A DNA stretch of 64,000 bases from SXVE01 sp036388895. Its GTDB lineage: Bacteria > Acidobacteriota > Blastocatellia > Pyrinomonadales > Pyrinomonadaceae. The notes beneath the pieces were generated by a model, which worked only from the letters and a program-made list of their open reading frames with translations, did no database searches and was not told the origin of the DNA. The number at the start of each line of letters is the position of its first letter. The first letter of the stretch is position 1. The stretch spans positions 22,229-86,228 of the forward strand of contig DASVQY010000030.1 of the NCBI GenBank assembly GCA_036388895.1, in the 5' to 3' direction. Made by a program: the position numbers and the translations under genes. This document shows positions 43,168 to 52,964 of this stretch, one piece after another.

Positions 43168-43959
43168 ATGAAACTGAAATCAGCGATTTTTTTCACACTC
43201 GTATTCGCAATTTCATCCAGCGTTTTCGCGCAGAAAACCGAACCGGCTAAATCTGCCCCTGATGCTAAAGCCGGCGCCGATAAAACGGTTCAAACTGCTA
43301 AACTGCCAACTGTTAAGGACGTTTTAGACAAATACGTCGCCGCGCTCGGCGGACGAGCCGCAAACGAAAAAATCAAAACCCGCACGATGAAAGGCACGAT
43401 TGAGCTCGCGCCGATGGGCATCAAAGGAACGGTTGAAAGCCAGTCGGTCGCGCCGGATAAAAGCTACACGAAAATGAATCTGGCGGGCATCGGCGAAATG
43501 ATCGAATCTTTCGACGGAAAAACTTCGTGGAGCGTCAATCCGCTTCAAGGCAACCGCGATAAAACCGGCGAAGAACTGCTGCAAACCAAGCTCGTCAATA
43601 ATTTTTACCGTGAAATAAATCTCGACAAATTATATTCTAAAATGGAAGTCAAAAGCGTTGAGAAAATCGGCGACAAAGACGCTTACGTCGTCGTCGGAAC
43701 GCCCGAAGGACTCACACCCGAAACATTCTATTTCGACAAACAAACCGGGTTGATTTTGCGCGCCGACAGCGTTTTAATTTCGCCCGAAGGCAAAATTCCC
43801 GCAAAAACTTTTTACGAAGACTTCCGCGAAGTTGACGGCGTAAAAATCCCGCACAAAATCCGCGCCGTTACGCCGCAGTTTGAAATAATCACAACAGTCA
43901 CCGAAGTCAAACACGGCGCTCCAGTTGACGAAGCAAAATTTGCCAAACCAAAACAGTAG
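43168..43959 (+). CDS. LolA-like secreted outer-membrane lipoprotein carrier
   Basis: 263 residues with a signal peptide (MKLKSAIFFTLVFAISSSVFAQ). The body 'VKDVLDKYVAALGGRAANEKIKTRTMKGTIEL', 'NFYREINLDKLYSKMEVKSVEKIGDKDAYVVVGTPEG', 'ETFYFDKQTGLILRADSV' and 'YEDFREVDGVKIPHKIRA' has the repeating pattern of bacterial 'outer membrane lipoprotein-sorting' proteins. It may carry lipids or be an adhesin-like beta half-barrel. It is downstream of the S41 peptidase. A perfect 12-bp terminator follows (43984-44028). Confidence 0.75.
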   Translation: MKLKSAIFFTLVFAISSSVFAQKTEPAKSAPDAKAGADKTVQTAKLPTVKDVLDKYVAALGGRAANEKIKTRTMKGTIELAPMGIKGTVESQSVAPDKSYTKMNLAGIGEMIESFDGKTSWSVNPLQGNRDKTGEELLQTKLVNNFYREINLDKLYSKMEVKSVEKIGDKDAYVVVGTPEGLTPETFYFDKQTGLILRADSVLISPEGKIPAKTFYEDFREVDGVKIPHKIRAVTPQFEIITTVTEVKHGAPVDEAKFAKPKQ

Positions 43960-43983
43960 AAATATCAAAAATATTGTATGTGT

Positions 43984-44028
43984 AAAGGATTTCCGGTTAT
44001 CATTGGTTGTCGGAAATCCTTTATTTTT
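43984..44028 (+). terminator. Terminator after the LolA-like gene
   Basis: AAAGGATTTCCG (43984-43995) pairs perfectly with CGGAAATCCTTT (44011-44022) through a 15-base loop and is followed by ATTTTT (44023-44028). Confidence 0.85.
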
Positions 44029-44242
44029 GAAATTTATTATAACTCGTTATGCTTTTTACTTATTGATTGCAATATTAGCTTTTGTCATTGGTTCGATGAT
44101 TGAAAATGAATTTTATTGGCAAAAGACGCTAAATTATTACAAAAATACCTTAGTGGTTGACTATGGTAAGCTTATGGCTTTCTCAATTTCGAGGAAAGAA
44201 AACTTGAGCGGGCTTATTATAAACTTGGAAAAATATTCCTAA
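44027..44242 (+). CDS. Small membrane protein, TTG start (doubtful)
   Basis: From a TTG at 44027 (just beyond the terminator) the frame reads MKFIITRYAFYLLIAILAFVIG, a membrane segment, and continues through 'YWQKTLNYYKNTLVVDYGKL' to 71 residues. There is no clear SD, and the region is AT-rich, so it may be non-coding. The longer frame upstream overlaps the terminator and is not used. Confidence 0.3.
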   Translation: MKFIITRYAFYLLIAILAFVIGSMIENEFYWQKTLNYYKNTLVVDYGKLMAFSISRKENLSGLIINLEKYS

Positions 44243-44325
44243 TTTGTTAGCCTTTAACTTGCACATCTGCATCGAACACCAAAAAATTTTATTCAACTTT
44301 CTGTATTTTTCTATATTGAAACATT

Positions 44326-46293
44326 ATGTTCAGTGATAATTTCCGTCGCGGCGAAGGCAAAGGCAAAGGGAAAACCGGCTCGAAAGTTGCGTCCAAACTT
44401 GCCGATTTAAGTTGGAAGGCTTTTCAAGCCGTCAATAAAACTCTGCCAGAAGGCGAATCTATCAAACCGGCTTGGGCGGCTGAGCCTTTATTGAAATCTT
44501 ACGAAAAAACCGCGCCGCCGCTCGGATTTCCGCGTGAAACGGATTCGCTTTGCCCGGCGTGCGTTAAACAGGTGCGCGAAGGCGTGATAAACAAGGAAAT
44601 TCCGCTTAAGATTTTGATGAACTCGCATCCGGGCGAAATTAAAGCTGATATTCTGGTCGAAAACGGTCAGGTGATTATGCGGAAAACCTGCCCGACGCAC
44701 GGCGAGTTTGAAGACGTTTTGGCGACGGACGCGAAGTTTCTCGAACGCATCGAATCGCTTTTTTACGGGCGTGATTTCAAAGCGGCGGAAGATTCTCACG
44801 TTCATCATCACGGAACTTCGGACATCAAATTCGGACGCGGAGCGGTTTTGACGGTTGATTTGACGAACCGCTGCAATATGATGTGCAATCCGTGTTTTAT
44901 GGACGCCAATCAAGTCGGCTACGTTCACGAACCGACGTTTGAAGATACGAAAGCGATTTTAGACCGCGCCGTTTCATTTAAGCCGCGACGACAAATCATC
45001 ATTTTATTTTCCGGCGGCGAACCGACCATCGCGCCGCACTTTTTGGAATCAGTTGCTTATGCGAAAAAGATAGGATTTTACCGCATTTTAGCGGCGACAA
45101 ACGGCATTCGTTACGCCGAAGACATCGAGTTTTGCAAAGCGGCGAAAGAAGCCGGTCAGCACGGCGTTTATTTGCAGTTTGACGGCGTTTCGGAAGAAAA
45201 AAATAAACATCGCGGTGTCGGCAATTTGTTTGACGTTAAATTGAAAGCGATTGAGAATCTAGCGTCGGTCGGCATAAAAGTCACGCTCGTAACGACGATT
45301 GTTAATACGGTAAACAATGACGCAATTGGCGAAATCGTTAAATTTGCCGCGCAGAATATTGACAAAGTTCAAACGATTGCGTTTCAGCCGGTTTCTTTCA
45401 CCGGACGTGATGAAGACGTTTCCGACGCTGATAGAAAACAGCAGCGTTATACTTTGGCGGGAATGACGCACGATTTGAAAGATCAGTTAAAAGGAAATCT
45501 CGATATTCAGCCGCTGCGCGATTGGTTTCCGCTGTCGAGCTATTCCGCTTTCACTTCCGTAATGGATATGCTGCAAGGCGCGGACGCTCCGTGGGGCTGG
45601 TCGTCGTGCAACTGTCATCCGAATTGCGGAATTTTCACACTCGTCGTCGTTAATAAAAAAACCGGCGCGATGACTTCTTTGTTCGAGTTTTTCAATTACG
45701 AGCAGTTTATGAAAGATGTCGCCGTTATCACCGACACGGCGCGCGGCAAAAAGTTGACGATGGCGCAATTGGGAATGGCGATTATGCGAAATTACGACGC
45801 TTCGCGTGCGCCCGAAGGATTTCCAATTTCGCAAATTTTGAATCTCTTTAAACCGTCGTCGACAAGTTCAAATTCGGATCGAAACGACCGTATGAAATCA
45901 CAGCCGAAAAACGAATCGGAAGACGTTTGGCGCGTTCTGTGCGTCGAAGGAATGTGGTTTCAAGACCTTTTTACATACGATTTTCGCCGCACAGAAATGT
46001 GCGTCATTCCCTATGGCACGCAGGAAGGCGAAATTTCCTTCTGCGCTTACAATACCGGCGTCGGCTGGCGGCAAATCGTCGAAGAAATGAACAAAACCGC
46101 TTCCTTATCCGAGTGGTACAAAGAACACGGTCGCCACGCTGTTTACGCCAAAGGCAAGGAAGTTCCCGGAATCAAGAAAACGCGCAGTTTGAGTCTGCCG
46201 GTAATCGCGAAAATTTTGCAGGAAGATTTGGATAAACCGGCAGTCACGCCTTATTTACTAGAAGAGGAAGAATACGACAAAGCCGGAGTTTAG
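44326..46293 (+). CDS. Radical SAM enzyme, tetraether/membrane-spanning lipid synthase-like
   Basis: 655 residues. The radical SAM cluster is C183-x3-C187-x2-C190 ('LTNRCNMMCNPCFMD'), with 'FSGGEPTIAP' next. Before it is a rubredoxin-like metal site, 'CPACVKQVREG' (C76, C79) and 'KTCPTHGEFED' (C122). After it are 'SSCNCHPNCG' (C428, C430, C434) and the tail 'VLCVEGMWFQDLFTYDFRRTEMCVIPYGTQEGEISFCAYN' in outline (C539, C559, C573). This overall order is that of the archaeal Tes (MJ0619) and bacterial Mss families, which join lipid tails to make membrane-spanning lipids. The N-terminal 60 residues are basic and disordered. The substrate is inferred, not shown. It stands alone, with no clear operon partner. 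Confidence 0.7.
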   Translation: MFSDNFRRGEGKGKGKTGSKVASKLADLSWKAFQAVNKTLPEGESIKPAWAAEPLLKSYEKTAPPLGFPRETDSLCPACVKQVREGVINKEIPLKILMNSHPGEIKADILVENGQVIMRKTCPTHGEFEDVLATDAKFLERIESLFYGRDFKAAEDSHVHHHGTSDIKFGRGAVLTVDLTNRCNMMCNPCFMDANQVGYVHEPTFEDTKAILDRAVSFKPRRQIIILFSGGEPTIAPHFLESVAYAKKIGFYRILAATNGIRYAEDIEFCKAAKEAGQHGVYLQFDGVSEEKNKHRGVGNLFDVKLKAIENLASVGIKVTLVTTIVNTVNNDAIGEIVKFAAQNIDKVQTIAFQPVSFTGRDEDVSDADRKQQRYTLAGMTHDLKDQLKGNLDIQPLRDWFPLSSYSAFTSVMDMLQGADAPWGWSSCNCHPNCGIFTLVVVNKKTGAMTSLFEFFNYEQFMKDVAVITDTARGKKLTMAQLGMAIMRNYDASRAPEGFPISQILNLFKPSSTSSNSDRNDRMKSQPKNESEDVWRVLCVEGMWFQDLFTYDFRRTEMCVIPYGTQEGEISFCAYNTGVGWRQIVEEMNKTASLSEWYKEHGRHAVYAKGKEVPGIKKTRSLSLPVIAKILQEDLDKPAVTPYLLEEEEYDKAGV

Positions 46294-46338
46294 AATTATA
46301 AAAATAAATTAACGCGGTTTGTTTCAACAAAAATATTG

Positions 46339-46407
46339 CCACAAAAGGCACAGAAATCACAAAAACTTTATTGAATAATTTATTTGTGACTTTTGTGCCT
46401 TTTGTGG
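46339..46407. repeat. Imperfect palindrome with CACAAAAGGCACA text
   Basis: The arms 46339-46363 (CCACAAAAGGCACAGAAATC...) and 46383-46407 match at 23 of 25 positions, with a 19-base loop. It sits between the radical SAM gene (+) and a secreted-protein gene (-). There is no T-run after the stem. Confidence 0.85.
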
Positions 46408-46438
46408 TTAGTTCTTCGGTTTTCTGAATTTGCTTTTG

Positions 46439-46996
46439 TTAATTTTGCTTTTTCGTCGGTCGCGCAGCTTTAATTTCTTCATCGGACAAAACCTTATCGC
46501 TTAATTTTTTCCAGTCTGGCAGAATTGTTTTCTCATAATCGGGAAGAACGTATTCAAACGTGCCGTTTTGCATCGGCGGCAGCTTAATCGCCTCGAAAGT
46601 ATCGTAAACAAGTCGAAAATCGCCTTTGTCTCGCGGCGGATTGTATGTGTAAACGATTAAATTAAAAGACAAACGCATCGTCTTTCCCTGATGCTTTAGC
46701 GTCAGAGTGTCCAATTTAAGCGAACAGGAACCGCTGCCCTCAACGTCCACAACTTTTATTTGTTTGGCAACGTTTTCGCCGCCATAATGCGAAAAGGTTT
46801 TAATGTTTTTAGCGTCGTACTTCGGTTCTTCGAGAGTCGTCGGATCAATTATATTGCCTTTTTTGTCCGGCAAAACCAGATAAACGTACGGATCGCGGCA
46901 GGTTTGTGCTTGAATTGAAACGGCGCAGAAAATTAGAAATAAGAACAGTTGAAGCGCAGTTTTGAAGCGATGTTCGGCGACGGATTTTTCTCGCAT
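46439..46996 (-). CDS. Secreted protein, unknown function
   Basis: 185 residues. A basic start, then a hydrophobic segment ending 'SIQAQTC', is a signal peptide. The mature part is beta-like with 'RDPYVYLVLPDKKGNIIDPTTLEEP', 'SGSCSLKLDTLTLKHQGKTMRLSFNLIVY', and a Lys-rich tail. GAGGA before the ATG is the SD. Two Cys may pair. No family is recognised. It is downstream, on the minus strand, of pgi. Confidence 0.6.
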   Translation of the reverse strand: MREKSVAEHRFKTALQLFLFLIFCAVSIQAQTCRDPYVYLVLPDKKGNIIDPTTLEEPKYDAKNIKTFSHYGGENVAKQIKVVDVEGSGSCSLKLDTLTLKHQGKTMRLSFNLIVYTYNPPRDKGDFRLVYDTFEAIKLPPMQNGTFEYVLPDYEKTILPDWKKLSDKVLSDEEIKAARPTKKQN

Positions 46997-47138
46997 ATTT
47001 TTTCCTCGATTTTTACAAATTGCAAACCAAAAATCCGGTATTTGTTTCCGAATTTCATTTTTTCATACGACAAAACTCACAGAATTAAATGAAAGTACTG
47101 CCGAAAGATAAACCCGTAATTTTTGGTTTGAAAAATTA

Positions 47139-48836
47139 TTAAATCAAGTCTTTCAAAACTGCAAGCCCGCCTTTCACATCTTCGCCTAAATGAACGCGTA
47201 AAGCACGTCTGCCGCGGTCGAGAAGAACCTGAAAATCGCCGCGCGCCTGTGCCGCTTTGACGACGCCGAAAGTATATTTCTGTTCGGGAACGGGAAAATC
47301 TTCCGCGTCTTCTGAAGTTATTTGCAGAAACACGCCGTTGTTCGCGCCGCCTTTGTAAGCCTGTCCGGTCGAGTGCAGAAAACGCGGACCGAAACCGACA
47401 GCTGTAGCGACGAGCTTCGATTCAAAAACCTGATGACGAATTTCCTGCAAAAGTTTTTGATTTTCGCCGTTGCGTTCGATGTACGCGAGAAGCGCGAAAT
47501 AATCGTTTTCCTGCAAATGCGCGAGATGCGCTTCCAGATATTTTTTCAGCGACTTTTCGCTTTCGACGTATTTGTCGAGTGCGGCGGCGTATTCTTCGCT
47601 CGTAAAAAGCTTGGTTCCGCCGCTTTCGTAAAACGGCGTTTCTTCCGGCAATTCGCCGGTTTTTTCGTATTCTTCGGTGATTTTTCTGGCTTCTACTTTG
47701 GCTGATTCCACGTCGGGCTGGTTGAACGGATTGATATTCATAATCGCTCCGGCGACGGCGGTGGCAAATTCCCAGCGGAAAAATTCTTGTCCGATGTTTG
47801 CTTTTTCCTGCAGAACGATACGAACGACGGGCAGTCCGCTGTCTTCGAGAAGCGCGATTTTTTCGTCGAGAGAGCCGTCAGCCGAATCTTTCAATTTCAA
47901 ATAAGCGAAAATCCGGTCGTCGCCGTAATCTTCGGGTTTGGCGATTGTCTCGAGATCAATCGGAATTATCGAAACGCCTTGTTTGCCGGTTGATTCGGCG
48001 ATCAATTGTTCGAGCCACGCGCCGAGATCGTAAATCTCCGGCGAGGTGAAAATAGTCAGTTTATCTCGCCCGGTTCGCTGGCAAACGCCTAAAATCGCCC
48101 CGAGAACAGCCCCGGGATTTTCACTCGGTACTTCGTTTCGGCAAGCCGAAACCATTTCATTGGCGCGTTCGAGAAGCTTTTCAACGTTCAAATTCATCGC
48201 CGCGCCCGCGGCAAGTCCGAACGGGGAAATCGCCGAAAAACGCCCGCCGATTTCCGGGTCGCCGAAAAAGATTTTTCTGAAATTGTCGCGCTCGGCGACT
48301 AGCTGCATTTTCGAATTCGGATCGGTAATGGCGACAAATTGCCGCCCGGCGTTTTCGCGCCCGACTCTTTTCGATAACTTTTCAAAAAAATACTGCTTGA
48401 AAGTGTTCGGTTCCAAAGTCGAACCGGATTTGCTCGCAACTATGAAAAGAGTTTTTTCGAGATTAATTTTATTCTCAACTGTTTTGATCTGCGCCGGAAC
48501 CGTCGAATCCAAAATATGAAAACCTTCGACTCCGAACGTTTCCGCCAGAACTTCGGGCGCTAAGCTGGAGCCGCCCATTCCCATCAGCAGAACGTTGGTA
48601 AAGCCTTCGTTTTTTACGTCTTCGGCAAAATCTCTGTACTTTTGCAAATCGCCGAGTTCCGCCGCGCCCGAACCGAGCCAGCCGAGCCATTTCGCTTCGT
48701 CTTCACCGCACCAAACGCTCGCGTCTTTGTTCCAGATGCGACTAATCAAATTTTCCTTTTCCCATTCGGCAAATTTCGCAGAAACGGTCGTTTGCAGCTC
48801 TTCCGGCAAATTGTATGAAATTGAATTTAACGTCAT
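47139..48836 (-). CDS. Phosphoglucose isomerase-like protein
   Basis: 565 residues. The sequence 'GFTNVLLMGMGGSSLAPEVLAETFG', 'FIVASKSGSTLEPNTFKQYF' and 'GGRFSAISPFGLAAGAAMNL' are the SIS-type PGI motifs. The C-terminus has 'TAVGFGPRFLHSTGQAYKGG' with the catalytic-type Lys. This layout matches the isomerase half of bacterial transaldolase-PGI fusions, here without a transaldolase. It converts glucose 6-phosphate and fructose 6-phosphate. The call of the direct activity is strong, the fusion-type origin inferred. Confidence 0.85.
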   Translation of the reverse strand: MTLNSISYNLPEELQTTVSAKFAEWEKENLISRIWNKDASVWCGEDEAKWLGWLGSGAAELGDLQKYRDFAEDVKNEGFTNVLLMGMGGSSLAPEVLAETFGVEGFHILDSTVPAQIKTVENKINLEKTLFIVASKSGSTLEPNTFKQYFFEKLSKRVGRENAGRQFVAITDPNSKMQLVAERDNFRKIFFGDPEIGGRFSAISPFGLAAGAAMNLNVEKLLERANEMVSACRNEVPSENPGAVLGAILGVCQRTGRDKLTIFTSPEIYDLGAWLEQLIAESTGKQGVSIIPIDLETIAKPEDYGDDRIFAYLKLKDSADGSLDEKIALLEDSGLPVVRIVLQEKANIGQEFFRWEFATAVAGAIMNINPFNQPDVESAKVEARKITEEYEKTGELPEETPFYESGGTKLFTSEEYAAALDKYVESEKSLKKYLEAHLAHLQENDYFALLAYIERNGENQKLLQEIRHQVFESKLVATAVGFGPRFLHSTGQAYKGGANNGVFLQITSEDAEDFPVPEQKYTFGVVKAAQARGDFQVLLDRGRRALRVHLGEDVKGGLAVLKDLI

Positions 48837-49002
48837 TCGAATTATTCCTTTTTATCAAAATTTTATAAAAATCTTGCGTTAGCCTTATACGCCTTGTCAA
48901 CCACCTTTTCGGTTTTTGACGACGTTTTTTCCTTACTTTACGCTGTTTGGAAAAGAAATTTATTTCTAATCTTTATACTAAAGCAAAGTTTCTTATCTTC
49001 AT

Positions 49003-49038
49003 AAAAAAAAAGATGTCTCTACTTTTAGAGGCATCTTT
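49003..49038 (-). terminator. Terminator of the TonB-receptor gene
   Basis: Read on the minus strand, AAAGATGCCTCT (49027-49038) pairs with AGAGACATCTTT (49009-49020) with one mismatch, through a 6-base loop, followed by a long T-run (to 49003). It begins 33 bases past the receptor stop codon. Confidence 0.9.
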
Positions 49039-49070
49039 CAAGGATTAATAATTTCTAAAAATTTAAGTTC

Positions 49071-52000
49071 TTAGAAATCGAAACGAGCGCCGAATTGAAG
49101 AATTCGGGGCGTGTTGTAAGACTGCGTAATGCGTCCGAAGCTGTTGCTGTTGATGTCAGTGTTGGAGCCGTAGTAGGGAACTTGATGATTCAAGACATTG
49201 AACGCCTCCATACGCAACTGTAATCTGGTTGTTTCCGTGAACCGAAGATTTTTACTCAAACCGAGGTCCCAGTTCAAATACGGCAATCCGTTGATAAAGT
49301 TCCTCGGCAAGTTTCCGGTTTGACCGGCGTTGTTGAAGAAGAACACTTGTCCCGGAAAAGGAGCCGTTCCGAGCGGGCTCGCCGCGCGAACCGAACCTAG
49401 TGTATACCCAGCCGGAAGCGGTTGATAAAGATCAATGCCTTGAAGAACAGGCAGTCCGGTTCCCGGAAGCGGGTTTGCCGTCGCGTACAAAATGCTCGGA
49501 TTAAAGAAATAAATTCCGTTCGGCGTTTCAAATCTGCCGGTCAGGTCTTTGATCTGATCACCGGTCAGCGTGCTGATAGCGGTTTGTCCGCCGTATTGTC
49601 CGGCAAGAACCGAAGCGGTCGCGCGCGGATCAATTACTGAAAGCGGCGCACCTGAACTCAGGTTAACAATCGAAGAGATTTGAAAACCACCGAAAACCTT
49701 GTCCACCCAGCCGCCTTGATTCAAGAATCGCTTTCCTCTTCCGAACGGCAATTCGTATACCGCATTGGCGTTCAGCGTGTGCGTTCTGTCGAAATCGGTT
49801 CGTCCGTAGTTCAACTTCGGATTTTCATTGTCCTGCAGCAGAGCTATTCGATTTTGGTCGGCGCTGCCATCGTCGCCGAATACGTCGCCGAGAGTTTTCT
49901 GGAACGTGTAATTGACCTGGAAGGACAATCCCTGCCTAAACCGACGACGAACTTCCATTTGAAGCGCGTTGTAGTTGAGCTGACCCTGGTTGGTCAAAAC
50001 CTGCGTTTGGAAACCGTTTGTCGAAGCCTGGAACGGAACGGTGCCCTGGTTTCCTCTTAAAATAGAGTTGTTTGCAATGGCGCCGATTCGTCCTTGCTGG
50101 ATAAACGCCACATTGCTTTGACCGATAGCGTTAACCGAGCCGTTCGGATTGAAACTGAACAAAGTTTCAGCCGGAGCCAATTGTGTCAGCACGGTCAGCG
50201 GCTGGCTTCCCGGAATACTCGGATTGTAACGAGCATCGGTACAAGCGAATAAAGGGTTGGGTGCCGTTGGATTGATTATCGCTCCTTGGAGACGGCAGTT
50301 ATTTTGCGCCCGCAAAAAGTCGGCTAAAAATCCGTTTCTCTCGAGCTCGATTTCGTTATAGTTGATAGTGCGGGCAACTTGATTATTTCTGTTTCCGACG
50401 TATCTGATCTCTAACACGGTATCAAATCCGATATTTTTTTGAATACCGACATTGTATTCATAGACGCGTCCAACCTGGTAATCAGGATCAACCGCATAAA
50501 GCGTTCTGTTCCGCGCCGCATTGTTAAGCGCGAAACTGCGCGGCGGCGGCGTAAACGTCGGAAGCTGCGTAATTGTCGGAATCGGGGCGAAGCCGTTGCG
50601 CGGCGTCAACGCCGATCTCAGTTCCAGCACGTTCGTTGATAAAGCGCCCAATCCGGCGTTGGCTTCCGTCAGTGTAGAAGCGGCTTTGAGATATTCGTCG
50701 TTGACGTAGCTGATGCGGAATCCGCCTCTGATTACCGTGTCGTTACCGACTAATCTTCCAAGCAGTCCTTTTTCAAATCGCGGCGTGTAAGCGACGCTGA
50801 AGCTCGGGGCAAAATTGTCTTTGTCCATTTTGAAAAAGTTGCCGCTGCCGCATTCGCCGGCGTTACAACCGACATAATCGAGATAACCGTTAGGATCGTT
50901 AAGGCTCGCGTACAAATCACCCGGTTTGCTCAAAACCGGCTCTAAATAAAGCGCCTTTGGAGCGTTAACCGGCGTGTAAAGTTCGTAGCGCAGTCCGACG
51001 TTCAGCGTCAGATTCGGTCTTATGCGCCATTGATCCTGAATATACGGCGCGTAAAGTTCATAATTGAGCAGTTGTATTGATTGACCGAACGTGTAACCGA
51101 CGTTCGGGTCATTTAAATTCGCCGTAACCGATCCGCTTCCGATGATACCACCCAGGAAATAGCGTAAGGCATTCGCCCGCGCCAGTTCGGTTGTGCTGAT
51201 AGTTCCCGGAAACAGACTTTGCTGCAGAGCCGGCGTGTTCGGATTTGTGGTTGACGAAATTGTATATGTCGGAGTGGTTCCGTTAGCGTCAAACGGCTGG
51301 AATTTGAAGAACTCGGCTGAAGCGCCGAAACGGATTGAGTGATTGCCGGTCGTGTAAACGGCATTATCCTGAAAATTGCGATAAAGCGTGTTTCGTCCTT
51401 GATCGCGGAAAGAGCCTTCGGGATTGGTTACCGGAAGCCCGCCGATCAAAAAGTCCTGCGGAACGTTGCTTTCTATAAATAAAACTTCGGCGTAGTTGAA
51501 TCCGCCTCGAACTTCGTTGGAAAAGTTATTGCCGATTGTGGATCGGTAAGAAAGCGCCAAAAAGTTTGACGGACCGCCGCTGAAAACATAAGGATCAGAA
51601 GAGAATCCCGACGGGTAATTGGAACCCGATCTTCCGGTCAGACTGTTAGAACGTCTGTAAACGCCGTTGATGGAATTGCGGTCGTTGAGATCGAAATCAA
51701 CTCTCGTTGACCAGGTATCTCTATTGGTCGGCGTTCTGAGCAGGAAACTCGTCGTTTGTAGATAATTGACGCCCGTTGTTATTCCGTTTGCAGTAGTCGG
51801 AAGCCGGTCGAGAATACGCGACTGAATAACCGGATCAACGCCAAGCGAGCCGCCCGCCGCCGAAAAAATATTGTTATTGTTTGTACGACCTGGCTGAGTA
51901 CTGTTAAAAATAAATCCGGATCCGGTTAAAACGTTTACCGTTCTTAAAGTATTCGTCGAAGTATCCAGATACGTGAAATCGCCGTTGCGCGCGGGCGCAA

Positions 52001-52964
52001 GCAAAGTAGTCGCGGTATTGGTTACCTGCTGGCGAAGAAGAAACTTTTCGTAATTGAAAAAGAAAAACGATCTGTTTTTGACAAACAACGGTCCGCCTTC
52101 GCCGAAATTCGGAAAAGGCAACGGTCCGCTCAAACTGCCGCCGATCTGATTACGATTCAGAAACGGTTTGGCGATGTTCTTTTCATTGTTAAAAAACGAG
52201 TTGGCGGTAAATTCCGAATTGCGGTTGAAGATAAACAAATTGCCGTGATAATCCGTTCCGCCGCGCGGCGTCACAAGTTGAACCTGCGACGATCCGCCGC
52301 CTTGCTCGGCGCCTGCGTTCTGCGTCGTCAGCGTGAATTCGCCGGTGTCGTCAACCGTCGGCGAGTCGCGAACTACCGTTCCTGTACGAATATAATTGTC
52401 TTGAATATTAAGACCGTCGCGAGTGATGTTCGTTGATGTAGAACGCTGTCCGTTAATCGAATCGGTCGTCGGATTGGCTCCGGCTTGCAGATCGAGCAGC
52501 GAGAGCGGGTTGCGTCCGTTCAAAGGCAAATCTACGATTTGCTCTCTGGTAATCGTCGTGCTCAATTCGGCATTCGACGCGTTGATTTGTTCGGCGCCGG
52601 CTGTGACGGTTACTTCTTCGGAAATTTGTCCGACTTCGAGCTGCGCATTCAGCGGATATTCGCGTCCAACGTCAATTTTTACGTCTGCAGCCATGAAAGT
52701 TTTATAACCGGGAGCAGTGATTCTTACCGTGTAAGTACCGAATACAAGCTGCGGAACTACAAACGTACCGTCGTTGGTCGCGGTAACTGTTTTTTCCTGT
52801 TTGGTTTGATTGTCGGTAACTACAATTGTCGCTCCGGGAACAATCGCTCCTCCCGGATCGGAAACTGTTCCGACAATTCTTCCTGTCGTGCTTTGTGCGA
52901 ACGCCGCGCTAGCCTGCAAACAAATTGCTAAGGCTAGCAGCAGAATTCCTTTCTTTATATACAT
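49071..52964 (-). CDS. TonB-dependent receptor with carboxypeptidase-regulatory-like domain (Oar-like)
   Basis: 1297 residues with a signal peptide (to 'AAFAQS'). Residues about 27-110 are a carboxypeptidase-regulatory-like beta domain ('GRIVGTVSDPGGAIVPGATIVVTDNQT', 'TVRITAPGYKTF'); then a plug-like segment ('NLPLNGRNPLSLLDLQAG', 'NGQRSTSTNITRDGLNIQDNY') and a long beta-barrel ending in the aromatic 'FGARFDF' outer-membrane signal. Such Oar-like receptors are abundant in Acidobacteria and import or sense polymers. A strong AGGAG SD precedes the start. A TGTCCA/TGGACA dyad lies 37-54 bases upstream, a possible operator. Confidence 0.88.
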   Translation of the reverse strand: MYIKKGILLLALAICLQASAAFAQSTTGRIVGTVSDPGGAIVPGATIVVTDNQTKQEKTVTATNDGTFVVPQLVFGTYTVRITAPGYKTFMAADVKIDVGREYPLNAQLEVGQISEEVTVTAGAEQINASNAELSTTITREQIVDLPLNGRNPLSLLDLQAGANPTTDSINGQRSTSTNITRDGLNIQDNYIRTGTVVRDSPTVDDTGEFTLTTQNAGAEQGGGSSQVQLVTPRGGTDYHGNLFIFNRNSEFTANSFFNNEKNIAKPFLNRNQIGGSLSGPLPFPNFGEGGPLFVKNRSFFFFNYEKFLLRQQVTNTATTLLAPARNGDFTYLDTSTNTLRTVNVLTGSGFIFNSTQPGRTNNNNIFSAAGGSLGVDPVIQSRILDRLPTTANGITTGVNYLQTTSFLLRTPTNRDTWSTRVDFDLNDRNSINGVYRRSNSLTGRSGSNYPSGFSSDPYVFSGGPSNFLALSYRSTIGNNFSNEVRGGFNYAEVLFIESNVPQDFLIGGLPVTNPEGSFRDQGRNTLYRNFQDNAVYTTGNHSIRFGASAEFFKFQPFDANGTTPTYTISSTTNPNTPALQQSLFPGTISTTELARANALRYFLGGIIGSGSVTANLNDPNVGYTFGQSIQLLNYELYAPYIQDQWRIRPNLTLNVGLRYELYTPVNAPKALYLEPVLSKPGDLYASLNDPNGYLDYVGCNAGECGSGNFFKMDKDNFAPSFSVAYTPRFEKGLLGRLVGNDTVIRGGFRISYVNDEYLKAASTLTEANAGLGALSTNVLELRSALTPRNGFAPIPTITQLPTFTPPPRSFALNNAARNRTLYAVDPDYQVGRVYEYNVGIQKNIGFDTVLEIRYVGNRNNQVARTINYNEIELERNGFLADFLRAQNNCRLQGAIINPTAPNPLFACTDARYNPSIPGSQPLTVLTQLAPAETLFSFNPNGSVNAIGQSNVAFIQQGRIGAIANNSILRGNQGTVPFQASTNGFQTQVLTNQGQLNYNALQMEVRRRFRQGLSFQVNYTFQKTLGDVFGDDGSADQNRIALLQDNENPKLNYGRTDFDRTHTLNANAVYELPFGRGKRFLNQGGWVDKVFGGFQISSIVNLSSGAPLSVIDPRATASVLAGQYGGQTAISTLTGDQIKDLTGRFETPNGIYFFNPSILYATANPLPGTGLPVLQGIDLYQPLPAGYTLGSVRAASPLGTAPFPGQVFFFNNAGQTGNLPRNFINGLPYLNWDLGLSKNLRFTETTRLQLRMEAFNVLNHQVPYYGSNTDINSNSFGRITQSYNTPRILQFGARFDF

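Noticed and set aside
43925..44026. Upstream extension of the small membrane frame
   Set aside because: It overlaps the end of the LolA-like gene and a perfect terminator (43984-44028); if a gene exists it must start later.
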